64,000 nt of DNA from Vigna angularis (taxonomy: Eukaryota; Streptophyta; Magnoliopsida; Fabales; Fabaceae). The DNA is taken from the NCBI RefSeq assembly GCF_016808095.1, contig NC_068971.1, forward strand, positions 35,576,131-35,640,130. The letters are read 5' to 3'. Position 1 is the first letter of the stretch. Every line of letters begins with the position of its first letter. The notes below the pieces were generated by a model. That model was not told the DNA's origin. It made no database searches and saw only the letters and a list, made by a program, of their open reading frames with translations. Of the stretch, positions 40,509-52,904 are shown one piece after another. Position numbers and translations under genes: made by a program.

Positions 40509-42590
40509 GCTTTTTGCGACTGCTGCTTCATTAAGTCGTAGTTGGCATAAAGATTCTTATTCATGTTAAAAGGCTTAGAGTGAAAATGGTTAGCGAAATT
40601 AATATATATTATTTAAATGTTAAAAATTTGTGTTGATTATCTTATGTTAAAGACTATCCTTTATAAGTGCTTAACTATGGATTCTTGTTGAAAATATTTG
40701 GATGGATCTTGGCTTAAGGTTAGCCGGATTGCTATTCTGTTTGGTTCATATTGCAAAAACAATATATTGTAATTGACAATGATGCCTAGTGGATATTGCA
40801 TATATTATAATTGACAAAGATGGCAAGCGCGAGCAGTGAAATGTATTTATTTATTTTTCTAATACCATATGTTAAATTGATGGTTTCGTATCTGATGTAA
40901 AAAGTGATAAATTTATTGCATTATTAATATCTACATAAAATCTAAAGTCGATGTAATAGGTTTATAAATAACCGATATAAAACTTAATTTCTGTACTATG
41001 TGAATAAAATAAGTAAGCTAAACATTTTACATAATTAATATAAGATCAAATTATAATACATAATTGATGTGAAATCAAATTGTAATACATAATTAATATA
41101 AGAACAAACTATAATACATAATTAATATAAAATCTCCGTCTTATAAGGAAATGAAATTGAGTTAATTAAAACCGCTAAAAAATTGCTTTTTTAGTGGTAG
41201 CACATTTACATTTTAGCAAACAACGTCATTTTGTTTAAACTTGCCCGATAGAAGTATGGTAAAATCAGTGAGGCTTAATAACATTTTTTTTTCTTTATAG
41301 TCTTGATTTAATTTTTTTACTCAAGGTTTCTATATCTTTTAAAAAAATTAAATGTGATTATAATATTTCTAAAAAAAACTGAATGTGATTCTTTTCATTA
41401 GATTAATATTAATATCACTTAAAAGATTATGAATTGACATCCACTAATATAATCATTTCTTTTTTTCTTTTTACGTGTTTATTATCTAATCTCAACAACA
41501 AAATAAGATAAATAAAGTTAAAGTTGATAGAACAAAATATCACATTGAATTTTTTAAAAATATTTATGAATCATAAAAATTGAATAAGAAAACATTAAAT
41601 TAAATGAAAAATACTATTAAACGAAAAAAAATAAAATACGAAACTTAAGTACTGAAGTTTTTTTTAAAAACGAGAACAAGGTAAAGAAACGTAAATAATG
41701 AAAAGAACTTATTTTAGTAACAGCCAAATATTTCTAAAATATTAGCCAAAATTAATTGTGCCATCTTCCATACTTCTCCGAACATTTATGGTCTGGACCC
41801 ACTCGCTCTGTCCAAGAAAAAGAAAAACAGCCGGAATAATAAAAGAGCAAAATAAAAATGAATAGTAAATATAGATGGTTTGCTTAAAAAATATAAATTA
41901 AAAATTAAAAATTAAAAACGATTTAATTAAAAATAAGTAAAATAAAAATATTTTTCATCGTATTTAATTTATGTATTATGAATATTTTTCTATCACTACT
42001 AATTATTTATTTTCATTAGTGATATTATTTATTACTAATATTATTATTTAATAACATTAAAAAGTTATAGAAAGAAAAAACGATTAAAAATATTGATTTA
42101 ATAATAGAGTTTTATATAAAAAACTAAAGTGTTTATAATATAATTAATTAGATTACACAAAAGTTGAGTATTAAATTATTGTCAGGTGGACTTTTCGCAA
42201 TATTTTCCTGTTTTGTCAGAAAATACCCAATCAATCCCATTTTTTTTTTAAATATTTTCATTTATTCATTTCTCAACTTACCAGTATTTCCACTTTCAAG
42301 CTATTCCTATCTGCCTTTCTTCCCACCAAACTAGGTCTGAAAAATATGTTGATAAGAATAATAGGTTCTTAAAGATCCACGTAAAATCCTTCTTATCCAT
42401 TCAACCAAAACCTGTTATTGTACTTATGTTCATGATCAAGAAAATATTTAATTTAATAATAAATATAACACTTTTACAAAACATTTAAACTTTTGCCTGT
42501 CTTGATAGCGTTAAGTTAATTATAAGGTATTATCTCAAAGGATAAAATTATAAAACAGTAACAAAACAGGCAATATATAGTTCAGCCTTA
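40509..42590. other. AT-rich region upstream of the first MATE gene
   Basis: No gene seen. It includes a 29 bp minisatellite at 41029 and an inverted-motif pair (ACATCGATT / AACCGAT types) near 40930-40985 similar to one at 37810-37850, possibly transposon ends. Confidence 0.4.
41029..41133. repeat. 29 bp minisatellite, about 3.5 copies
   Basis: Units begin ACATAATTAATATAAGA and end AAATTATAAT. They differ from one another by a few substitutions. Confidence 0.75.
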
Positions 42591-42880
42591 TGACGTCTTC
42601 CTTCTCTTGTTTTTACCATTATTATAGTATGGGTTGTCGTGTGATAAGAAAAACTATTCTATGCATAAATGGCTTACACGTCGCATGTGTTCCAGTGGCG
42701 CCTGCATCAAACACGTACGTAGCCTAAAATTTATGACTCGACAACGACGCTACGCGGTATCAGTTAAAACCTTTTAAGTTTTTGGTCTCTGTAACAATTT
42801 TTCAGAGGTTAATTAGCTCATCTTGCACGAGCTGACATAGGCTGGTTTTGTCGAAGTCACGCGAAGACTTTGTATAAATA
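42591..42880 (+). promoter_or_regulatory. Promoter region of the first MATE gene
   Basis: A TATAAATA box at 42873-42880 lies 85 bp before the ATG. Upstream are TGACGTCT (42591-42598, a TGA-bZIP/as-1-like core) and ACGT-core motifs near 42675 and 42715. Such cores are common in stress- and detoxification-inducible plant promoters; their use here is inferred. Confidence 0.5.
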
Positions 42881-42964
42881 AAACGAAAAGTTGAAGGCTA
42901 TATACTCACTCCCTTAGTTCTTCCTTACACTACCAAGCATAGCCTCTTCAACCAAACCAAGGAA

Positions 42965-45900
42965 ATGGAGGGAGATCAACAGCAAAAGTTGTTGATCAAA
43001 GAGCAAACATCAGAAGAGGAATCGTCACTGGTGAAGAGGGTGTGGAATGAGAGCAAGTTGATGTGGATAGTGGCAGCACCAGCCATATTCACTAGGTTCT
43101 CCACCTTCGGTATCAATGTTATAAGCCAGGCTTTTGTTGGTCATATCGGTTCACGAGAACTCGCTGCTTTTGCTCTTGTTTACACTGTTCTCATACGTTT
43201 TGCGAATGGTATTCTGGTACGTTTTTGGTCTGTGCCACTAATTATCTATTTTTCTGCATGAATATTTACTTAATAGCGTAATCACTCTGTTAGTTTTGAT
43301 CAAATGTTAACTAATTGTATATGTTCTTTATTGGGACTATATTGTTAAATGTTTATAATTTATCTGAAGTTTATTATTAATAACCATCTCTTACTTTTAA
43401 ATAAATTCTAAGAAAAGATGGATTAGACAATAAAATATACCTGTTTCTAAAACCGGAAAGATTAATTGCTTTGTGGAAAAAACATTCGTGAGAAGAATCT
43501 TGGCTTTTATACATACATCTGACCTGTCTTGTGCTCTATGAATGAATAAATTAAGGATTTCTTGTTTTTTGCTTTTGGTTATGTTATGAATATTGATTTT
43601 AGAGTAATGGTTTACAGTAAACATTTTAACAAAGGGCATTAGAAAATAAAATTTGATGAGAGTAAGTTGAGTTATTTGTATCTGTTAACTGGGAACTGCA
43701 GTTGGGAATGGCGAGTGCATTATCAACACTTTGTGGACAAGCATTTGGGGCAAAAGAATATAGTATGATGGGAGTGTATCTTCAGAGATCATGGATAGTG
43801 TTATGCTCAACTGCAATCTGTCTTCTTCCGTTGTTCTTCTTCACAGGCCCAATTTTGAGGCTCCTAGGCCAAGATGAGAACATAGCACAAGTTGCGGAAA
43901 CCATTTCTCTTTTGTCAATTCCTGTCTTATTTGCTTTTATTTTTTCCTTCACCACCCAAATGTTTCTGCAATCTCAAAGCAAGAATGTCCTTATAGCATT
44001 CTTGGCAGCTATGTCAATAGCTATTCATGTGTTACTGTCTTGGCTATTGACAATACAATTTAACATTGGAATTGCCGGCGCAATGATTTCAACAAGTGTG
44101 GCATTTTGGGTTACTAACATTGGCCAACTAATATTTATTACCTGTGGCTGGTGCTCTGATACATGGAAAGGCTTCTCATTTTTAGCATTTAAAGATCTTT
44201 GGCCTGTTGTCAAGCTTTCCCTCTCATCTGGGGTCATGTTATGGTGAGCTTTCTTTTTTATCATTTAATGGGTTAAGCTCTTTAGAAATGCTATATAAAT
44301 TAACTTTTCCTTATTTGTTCAAAACATAGTTTTGGTTGTCTACATTTCAATTTGACCTTTTATCCTCAAATTAAATAATCTTAAACAATTTATATATGCC
44401 TTCCTAACATGTGAAGCTGTGGTTTGCTTTACAGTCTTGAGCTGTGGTACAGCACAATATTGGTTCTTCTGACGGGCAACTTGACAAATGCAGAGGTCCA
44501 AATTGATGCTCTATCGATATGGTATCCTTTTTCCTTGTCTCACACTTCTTTATCAAGCATTATTTATAGGATGAGCTTCATCTGAATTCACGAATACACT
44601 AATCAAATAGGGAATGAGATTTGCTTTATTTCGAGAGTTTGTATCAACTTTATATAGTAATAAAGGATTATTAAAAAAAATAGAAATTCAAATGTGAGAG
44701 TAAAATTGAGAAAATGAAAAAGTTTAACGTTATATAAAAAATAAGAGTCATACATTTATTTTCTTAAGGTAATGCATTAGATGGTGTCGATCTCTTTTGT
44801 AAGTTGGATAAAATTATTAAGGATAGAAGTGCCTAGAGCTGTCCTTTGAATTCCTAATTCATGGGCTAACCTGAATCCTCTTAAAATTTAAGTCCTATTT
44901 GTTTTTACTAGGAGTTTTTTAAATGTTTCAGCCTCCAAAATTCCTCCTAAAGTAGATTTGGCAGGGTTGGGATGGTTAACCTCCAAAAACTAAATTAATT
45001 CATTTTTAATCAATTTTTAATTATTTTTTCATTTGCTTTGCAATATTATTTGTCCAGCAATTTTCACGTGATATTTTTTTAATATTTTTTTTCACTCCAA
45101 ACATATTTTACAATGTTGAATATTAAAAAAAAATTATAGTTTAAGAATTTTATTGTACAATAATAGTTTTTTATTATCTAATAAAAAAAGAGGTAATTTC
45201 AAATAGAAATTAGTATAATGATTATTTTGTAAAGATTTAAAAAATGAATATTAATGTATATTTGCTTCTAATCTATTATTTTTAAAGAACATTATTCCTC
45301 AAGAATATATAAATATTAGATTTTATAAAAACTATTCAAAATATTTTTTTAATTTTAATTAGATATATAATTTTATTATTTTAAAAAGTTAAAAATATAA
45401 TATATGTTGACTTTGTTTAAGTTTAAAAGTACGGTAATTTAAAAAAAAATTGTTCAAAGTAAGTCATTTTTTAAGTTTAGAAATCACTTATATTTGGATA
45501 CAATTATAATAGCACATTTTCTTTTAATTCTTTGATAAACTATTTAAAAATAATATGTATAAATAAGCTTTTAACTTATTTTTAGTTTTGACATCTAAAA
45601 TATAATAAGTGTATTTCATAAAAAAATAAAATAAGTTATTATTTTTATAAAATAGTGTTAATATAATATAAACATTTTTTTATATCAAAATTGAATAAAA
45701 ATACACACAATTTTAATTATAAAATTAAAAGAAATAAGAAACTATTAATACAATTACATAATTTAATTAAGGAATGCATGACTATAGTGGATATGATTGA
45801 GTTACTACATAAGTTTGACTAATATATTAACTTAATCAGAAAATTTTAAAATATTATTAGGAATAAAATAGTCTATCTGTTCAAAGGAAGCCCATAAATT

Positions 45901-47291
45901 GACATTAGCTTATAAGATTTTATGGATATTTGATCGTATAGATGTTTTTAATAAAAGATTGTTTTGGCTATGTGAACTTTCTAAATCTCAAGCAATGTGA
46001 ATTAAGTTCAAATCATATAATACATGCCAATTTGACAAGTCTATAAGTGTGAGTTTGAATCTCTCCTTAAGTGTTTATGTCTGGCATTAAATATAAATAA
46101 GAAAGTTGCAACTAAGAAAGAAAACTCAGTTTTAAAGTTTTAAGTTGGAGACTGTAAATTTCTTATATATATGGATTGGATTCATATTTTTATGAGTTCT
46201 TTCATAACAATTCATATATTGCATCCACCTTTGATATTTGGCTGGGTTGGCCTAATGCACAAAGATCTTTTCTCCTTCATTTCTTAAGATTAATTTTCAT
46301 TTTTTACAGCCTCAATATTAGCGGATGGGAATTGATGATATCACTTGGTTTCATGGCTGCTGCAAGGTAATCTTGTGTTCAGATCAAACACTCTCTATTC
46401 TTCTGTCGTTTGTATACCGTGAAATATTAACTTCATCTTTCGTGATTTGCAGTGTTCGAGTGGGAAACGAGCTTGGAAAAGGAAGCTCCAAAGCTGCAAA
46501 ATTCGCCATACTGGTGTCAGTGCTTACATCCTTAGCCATTGGATTCGTTCTCTTCTTATTCTTCTTATTTTTAAGGGAAAAACTTGCCTACGTATTTACC
46601 TCAAGTAAAGAGGTGGCCGATGCTGTCGGTGACTTGTCACCTTTGTTGGCAATCTCCATTCTTCTCAACAGTGTGCAACCTGTACTCTCAGGTACTTTTT
46701 GGTGTAAGATTTTGTTTAACACTGGAGTTCTCTGATATGATCAAATATAAAAATTGAATACTGAAATGTAGACAGAGAAACAAAAGTTATACAAAATGTT
46801 GATGTTGAAGTATGAAATGATTTCAACAGGTGTTGCAGTCGGAGCAGGGTGGCAAAGCTATGTAGCATATGTGAACGTAGGGTGTTATTATGTCATAGGT
46901 GTTCCTGTAGGAATGGTGCTTGGTAAAGTTCTCCATTTGGAAGTCAAGGTTGGTATTCTTCTCATTCTCATCTTGCATTTCATCCATGTTTCATCTCTTT
47001 AACAAAACCCATTTCATCTTTCCTAGGGTATTTGGATCGGAATGTTGTTTGGAACATTTATTCAAACTATAGTGCTAATTATAATCACCTACAAAACTAA
47101 TTGGGACGACCAGGTATTTCATTCATTTCCTCTTCATCATTCTTAATTCTAGATTTTCTCCTAAAAGCTTATACTTATACACATGATGGATGAACAATTA
47201 TGTCACTGCACAGGTAATTAAAGCTCGTAATCGAGTTAGCAAGTGGTCGAAGGTGAATGCTGATCATGAAAGAATTACATCAAACAGTTAG
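42965..47291 (+). CDS. MATE efflux transporter (DETOXIFICATION family), first tandem copy, 8 exons
   Basis: Proton-coupled antiporter of the multidrug and toxic compound extrusion family, placed in the plasma or vacuolar membrane and exporting small organic molecules. Exons by eye: 42965-43216, 43702-44243, 44435-44521, 46310-46366, 46453-46691, 46830-46948, 47027-47113, 47214-47291. All junctions are GT-AG and the joined frame is open for 486 codons, the usual length. The N-terminus is short and acidic, followed by about 12 hydrophobic segments. Family signatures include [74 protein letters not shown] and [16 protein letters not shown]. Intron 3 is long (1.8 kb) and AT-rich. Exon lengths 2-8 equal those of the copy at 58045, so the two arose by tandem duplication. 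The substrate is unknown; the sequence resembles the flavonoid/xenobiotic-type clades, not the citrate (FRD3-like) type. Confidence 0.93.
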
Positions 47292-48240
47292 TATGTGATA
47301 TGTTAACCATCAGTGTTAGTTATATAACACTAATTGATAACTATTTAATAAAATTAAATCGTTACTTTTACTTGAATTAAATATATGGTAAACTGGTTAG
47401 GGTTATATAACTAATAATGATGGTTAAATCCAAAATTAGTGGATCTAACCGTGGATTCAGTTTTGTAATATTGTTTTTGTTGCCTGTGTGAGAAAGGCAG
47501 ATGATGTATATTTCCTACACGCAAATTTTCTTCGATAGGATACTTGAATTTCATTGAATACTGTTGTCTATGACTACTTACTTCTTTTCTCCATATAATT
47601 TGTATTCTTTCACTAACATGATTTTATATAAGCCAATCCTTCTCAAATTGTAAAGCCATTTTTTTTGTCTCTTATGGCAATTGTTCAGACATTCTTTAAA
47701 CAAGTTTAAAATAAACAACAGTGATCTATACAAAGAAGAATTTGTTTATTATTATTATTATTATTATTTATTTTTATTTTCATTATTATTATATTTACAC
47801 TTAATTAAGTTTCAAATTTTTGATAAACTTAAATTACATTCCTATTAATTTTTTTGTGATTTCTTAAGTACTAAAAAATTTGACATTCTTTCATTCACGA
47901 CAAAAATATTGATATTCTATGGAGGTTTTTTTTCTTCAATTTGTAGGAGTTTTTATTCTTCGTAAATTAATTTGCACGAGTTTTTTTACCTATACAGTTA
48001 GAGTCGTTACAATTTATCTATAGAGGTTTAATGTGACCTTTGATATCATATTTATATTGTGAAGGTTTTTTTATATGGAATGTTTTAACCTCTTTTATTA
48101 GTGATTATTATTTTGTTTGATGTTTTAAAACCTCCTTTGTTTTCAACTATTTTATTGTAGAAATTACCTCCATTTTTTCTAGCTTTTTTCTGGGTTAGTA
48201 TACTATTCAATTTGACAATTATAGAGGTTTTAACTTTGTT
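47292..48240. other. 3' flank of the first MATE gene; repeats
   Basis: An AATAAA at 47347-47352 may serve polyadenylation. A (TTA)n tract lies near 47745-47770. From 47920 to 48250 a GAGGTTT / AACCTC motif recurs in both orientations, ending once in TTTTATTAGTG (48092-48102), suggestive of transposon subterminal repeats. No gene. Confidence 0.4.
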
Positions 48241-49100
48241 TGTATTATTTAGTTTGTGGATGTTGAATATAGTGAAAACTATGTATGAAATTATTTTCTC
48301 TTGTGTTGAATATACACGCAATGTCCTTTATTTATAATAGAAGAAATATGGGCTAAGCTTAAAAATACAAATAAGAAATAATAACAAACTAACTAAAGAT
48401 AAAATATAAAGATAATATATCTAACCCTCTACCTCAAGCTGGTGCATATAAATCGTATACACCAAGCTTATTACAAATATAATCAATTCTTGGCCTCTAT
48501 AAAGACTTAGTGAAAATATCTCCTAACTAATCACTTGAATTAACGAACTTAGTCTCGATATGTCCAGATATAATCTTCTCTCGAATGAAATGATAGTCAA
48601 CCTCAATGTCTTTGGTCCTTTCATAAAAGTCGGGATTAGAACTAATATGAAGAGCAGACTGATTGTCACATATAAGCATCATTTGAGTGACATCTCCAAA
48701 TTGTAACTCTCTAAGAAATTGCTTATGCCAAACAAGCTCACAAGTGGCTTAGCTCTATATTTTGCTTCTGCACTAGATCTTGTCACAACACTATGTTTAT
48801 TGCTTTTTAAGAGATCAAGTTACCACCAATGAAGACACAATATCCGGATGTGGACCTTCTATTAGAAGGAGATTCTGCCTAATCATCATTATAATAACAA
48901 ACCACTCTTGTATGGTTATTAGAATCATATAATAACCCTTTTTTAGGAGATCCTTTAATGTACTTTAATATATGCATAACTACATTAGAATGATCTTCAC
49001 ATGAGAAATTAAGGAATTGACTTACCACACTAACTACAAAGGAAATGTCAAGATGAACTAGTCTTTTATATTTCTAGGGGTCTGACATAGGCTCCCCTAT
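48241..49100 (-). mobile_element. 3' fragment of a degenerate copia element (RT end, RNase H, part of the 3' LTR)
   Basis: Read on the minus strand from about 49100: LVHLDISFVVSVVSQFL, VVMHILKYIKGSPKKGLLY, RRSTSGYCVFIGGNLIS, CELVWHKQFLRELQFGD, LICDNQSALHISSNP and IEVDYHFIREKI, the C-terminal RT/RNase H order of copia polyproteins. Stops and frame changes interrupt it (for example within the RSSAEAEYRA-equivalent part). It ends at CTTGAGGTAGAGGG (polypurine-like, about 48421-48438). What follows to about 48241 looks like the start of an LTR, with a TTATAAATAAAG TATA region. Gag, protease and integrase are missing. Confidence 0.8.
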
Positions 49101-49282
49101 TTTGGTAGAAGTTTAGTATTATGATCCATAAGTAATGACTCTGTCCAGAAGCTTGAAGAGCTTGAATTAGTGAGCACAAACACTAGGGAAACTCGAACAT
49201 AATTGGATGCAACAGAATATGAAGGTTTATGGTTGAATGGACAAATTGAAATCCTTATAGAGGTGGTTCTAGCTTAGGCGGC

Positions 49283-49690
49283 CTACCATTTATGGAAGTA
49301 ATTCTGTAATCCACTATATTCAACAAAATTATATGGAATCCCATGTTGAATAATAGCCATTGAAATAAAGTCATCCACAAGTTTTTGGTTAATTTCTCTA
49401 AATTTTAATTTCCCAGCATGATCAAATTTTATTTTCCCCACGTCATTGTCTTTTAATTTCTTTAGGATCAAATACTTTGACAAATGACACAACATTGTTA
49501 AGGTCCCTTTTTTTGTACCACCAGCAACATACTCTACACAACATGCATTACATTTTACCTTTTCTTCATCATCTTTAATACCAAATTTTGTAAAATGATT
49601 CCAAACTTTTGAAGTAGTTACCCTAGGTCTCTTACTTTTTCTATCAAAATCCTTACCCCCATTCTCAATATCTTCTATGGTTGGTGCAAA
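49283..49690 (-). pseudogene. hAT transposase fragment with BED zinc finger
   Basis: The minus-strand frame (no Met at its start) reads SKRPRVTTSKVWNHFTKFG, then VKCNACCVEYVAGGTKKGTL and MLCHLSKYL, i.e. the aromatic/C-x2-C ... H pattern of a BED finger. It continues with FREINQKLVDDFISMAII and IPYNFVEYSGLQNYF, a stretch typical of plant hAT transposases just after the finger. The frame stops at 49283 and the catalytic core is absent, so it is a 5' fragment about 130 codons long. Confidence 0.72.
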
Positions 49691-49777
49691 GAATCATTCA
49701 AATTATCATGAACACATTGATTATCTATGATTTCAAAGTTCATTTTGTTTTTAATAATTATGCAATGTTTACTAACC

Positions 49778-50052
49778 TAGAATCGTGCACACTATTAAAG
49801 AACCCACAAAGGAGAAGGGTATGCACATTGGAATCGTCAACAAAACCATGGTCTACACTACACTAGAATCGTGCACATTGTTCACCATCTACGAAGGGCA
49901 AGGGCTGAGCATTGGAATTGTCAACAACACCATGGCCTATGGTGCGCTGGAATCGTGACAATGTTCATCACGGTCTACAAAGGGGAAGGGTTTGCGCATT
50001 GGAATCATCATCAACACCACAACCTGCACTGCGCTGGAGTCGTGCATTGTTC
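49778..50052. repeat. Minisatellite with about 86 bp period, 3.2 copies, inside copy D
   Basis: Units of about 86, 84 and 87 bp begin T(A/G)GAATCGTG, contain CATTGGAAT(C/T)(G/A)TCA and AAGGG(C/A)AAGGG-like blocks, and end before the next TGGA(A/G)TCGTG. Copies differ at many positions, so it is old. Confidence 0.75.
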
Positions 50053-50755
50053 CTAAAATATCTCTTTTAGATTTTCACCAGTCAAAACCTTCAAAATAGA
50101 CCCGAAATCAGTACAAACTCGACCCATTGACTACATCAAGGAGTAATAGCAAATTCCAACAAATTAAAATTTTAAACACAACTCAAGTGATCAAAAAAGC
50201 AATATTTAACAAACATTCACATTCAATCATTCCATATACAAATTCATAAATTCCAAACCAAATCAAGCATGCAACACAGTTGATTTAAACATTTTCAATA
50301 TTAAAAGCGATAATTAGCTTCCCTTACCTTACAAAGGACCCAACTGCTTTACAAGAGCTAAGACGACTCCACCAACTCAAGGAACTCTATCTACACCTAC
50401 AACTCACAGAAACATTATCAGGGTATATTGTTAGAACCATGGATCAACGAAGAGCCTTTTAGAAGACTCAAATGACATATGCAAAAACATTATAATCTGC
50501 ATGCAAAGGAGACAAGATTAAAGAAAAAGAGTACAAACTAACTTCCTCTTTTTGAGAAACTGATCGACTAGACTTGAAGATCTCGTTGCAAGGATCGGTC
50601 AGGTGATCTCTGATCTTCAAACAGATGAACGCAAGAGAAGAACTTCTAGATAGAAGTTAAAGAATTCTAAAAAGAAGTGGTTTTTAGAGAGATAGTGTGT
50701 CTTGCTATTTTTAAACCATCATCACTTTTAAAATGTCATTTTCAAGGGTTTTACA
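49778..50755 (-). mobile_element. Long solo-LTR-like element, copy D, truncated
   Basis: On the minus strand it starts TGTAAAACCCTTGAAAATG (plus end at 50755), as copy B does. It runs through a leader with CTCTCTAAAAACC, GATCAGAGATC and GATCAGTTTC to a weak donor-like GAGGAAGTTAGT (plus 50536-50547), and then to a minisatellite cassette. The ATGTTACA end found in copies A-C is missing, so it is truncated near 49778 next to the hAT fragment. Confidence 0.55.
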
Positions 50756-50760
50756 AGATT

Positions 50761-52030
50761 TACCAACAATTATAATTTCATGTGATAGAATGAACAATTC
50801 ACGACACCATTTAATACATTTGGTAAAATTTTCTTTTCTTGATTGCATTTATTAAAAATGTAATTATTTTTACATATCAAAATATTCTTTTTAAAAATAA
50901 ATATTATCATAATTTAGGTAAATATAGTACATTTTTTAAAAGCTTAATTGCTTAATTAGTTTTCAAATTTAGGGATTAGTATCAACTTCGTTTCACCTTT
51001 TAAAAAAACTCAATTTGGTTTCCATTTTATATAATTGCATCAATCAAGTCCATTTCATTACAATTTTGTAAAAACAGAGTTAACTACTCGTCGCAAAGAA
51101 GTCTATATTTTTTTCTTTGTTCTCTTTGCGCATGTGCATACTCATCTCTTTCTCTCTTTGACTCAGGGAGAGAAAATAATATTTTTGTTTTTAATATTTT
51201 GTTTCTCTCTCTTTCTCTCGTCTTTAACGACTGAATTTCTCTCTCTTGCTGTTAATAAATTTTTCAGTTTTGCTTTTCTCGAATTCCTTATTTGTTCCTA
51301 GTTTACGTCTTACTCTTGTGCCTTCATTTTTTTGTTAATATTTAGAAAGAGAATATGAAAATAGCATAGTTTCAAATATTTAGATAAAATCATTTATAAC
51401 AATATTTATATGACCAAAATAATCCATAAAAAATGGGACAATTTAAATAAAAATTAAATATGTAGAGTTTTAAAATATGAATTAAATATGACCAGATTTC
51501 ATTGTCTTCTAAAAAATGAAAAAAAATTGAATTGAATGTCACAAAATCTAATGGAATATCATAAATTTTTTTATAAAAGAAAAATGTCTCCTGATTTCTT
51601 TTGAACCAATTGCACACGCCCCTATATAATTTTCTTTTCAGGAATTATTTAACCCAAATTATCAACCAAATGAAATGTGAATAGAAGGTCGTGGTCAGCT
51701 CTATTGCCTACTTGATCGCATCGAGTAAATTGTTTGTTTACTTAATGTTCATACACTATATTTTATTTAAAATGGGAGACTATCACTCAAGGTAAAAACA
51801 AACCAATTGCTTGTCGTTCATAGAGTAAAGGACACATGCCACATTATTTTTGTTTCGACGTAATCTTCTGATATCCAAATTTCAGTTATCAGACAGTAAC
51901 AAAATCCCACTGATATACTACCAAAAACTCAACTACTCTAAAATAAGAAATGGTAACAATGGAAGCAAAGTAATAATTTTAATTTAGTAATCAACATACA
52001 TTTGCTATGATTGCAGACTCCTTATCTATA
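50761..52030. other. Intergenic DNA, no gene seen
   Basis: AT-rich, with pyrimidine-rich CTCTCTTT tracts at about 51140-51260. Open frames there are low complexity. Confidence 0.5.
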
Positions 52031-52037
52031 TCCTAGG

Positions 52038-52163
52038 CTAGGAAGCATCCTCGGAAGGAGATACTCCACAAATAAGCACATTCTTAAATACAATGTCATC
52101 AAATTCTGATACAAGCTTCTGAAGTTCATCCTTGATGCCTGACTTTCCTTTATCAGACAAGGT
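52038..52163 (-). pseudogene. Possible orphan last exon of an unidentified gene
   Basis: The minus strand reads GKSGIKDELQKLVSEFDDIV and then FKNVLICGVSPSEDAS before a stop. Codon composition and amphipathic Lys/Glu/Leu content look like a real protein C-terminus. An acceptor-like CTATTGCTAG lies just upstream (plus about 52170-52180). No continuation is certain. On the far side of the young copia element, about 57590-57665 on the minus strand holds a TGCAG acceptor followed by a short exon-like open stretch. I do not recognise the protein. Confidence 0.3.
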
Positions 52164-52286
52164 CTACTAGCAATAGTTGAGTCAAAAGAAGAACGAGTTA
52201 TTTTAATGCAGAACAGAGCATGCCAACAGTCATTCTAATCAATACATCCGTCATCAAAACAAACACAAGGTCAACTGTGAAGGATT

Positions 52287-52853
52287 TGTTGAATAAAACA
52301 AGAATGATGAAGCATTGTCTGCCACCACCCAAAAAAGCACAACTCACTCATTTGCTTTTTCCGTAAATTCAGCACACCACCTCAACAACTATTTTAGTTT
52401 TTTGTGCTTTCTTACTTCATAAATTGAGAAGCCAGAAACGTGCAAATACACACAGAGGGAGAAAAGAAGAGCTACCCAATTTTAGAGTGAAGAGGCACAA
52501 CCGTAGAAGTGAAGAAGTGAAACTCACTGTGAGTAAGAGAGCCACGGTGAAGGAGAGAAAAAATAGAGAGAGTCTATTTTGTGAGTGTGTGATACAGGGA
52601 GAGTCTTGTATACCATCCGAGAGGGTGAGATTTAGTGAGAGATCCTCAGAGAGTGAGAGAAACACTGTAATCCTACTTTCATAGTGGAGATATTTTTCTG
52701 GACTAGGTCCCGTGGTTTTTTCCGAGAGGATTTTCCACGTTAAAATTTCCAGTGTTAATTTTCTCTTTACCTACACTTTCATTTTTTACGCTTCCGCATA
52801 GTCCCCATTTTGGGGTTCACAGAGGAGGGAACAAATACCGCTGTTTCCCAACA
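52287..52853 (+). repeat. 5' LTR of the young copia element
   Basis: 567 bp. It is nearly identical to the 3' LTR; a reader can see the differences at the TTTTAG/TTTTGG, TTAC/TTGC, AGCC/AGTC and CATCC/CATCA positions. It contains purine-rich GAGAGAG runs. Confidence 0.96.
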
Positions 52854-52854
52854 G

Positions 52855-52866
52855 TGGTATCAGAGC
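52855..52866 (+). other. Primer-binding site (initiator Met-tRNA type)
   Basis: TGGTATCAGAGC begins one base after the end of the 5' LTR. It is the standard plant copia minus-strand primer site. Confidence 0.92.
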
Positions 52867-52904
52867 TACCGGTTCGAAAAAGTCAGAATCCTGTGAAACT
52901 CAAG

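Noticed and set aside
52752..52904. Start of the young copia polyprotein at 52752
   Set aside because: That ATG is in the LTR and its frame runs through the primer-binding site. The first plausible gag start is 52905.
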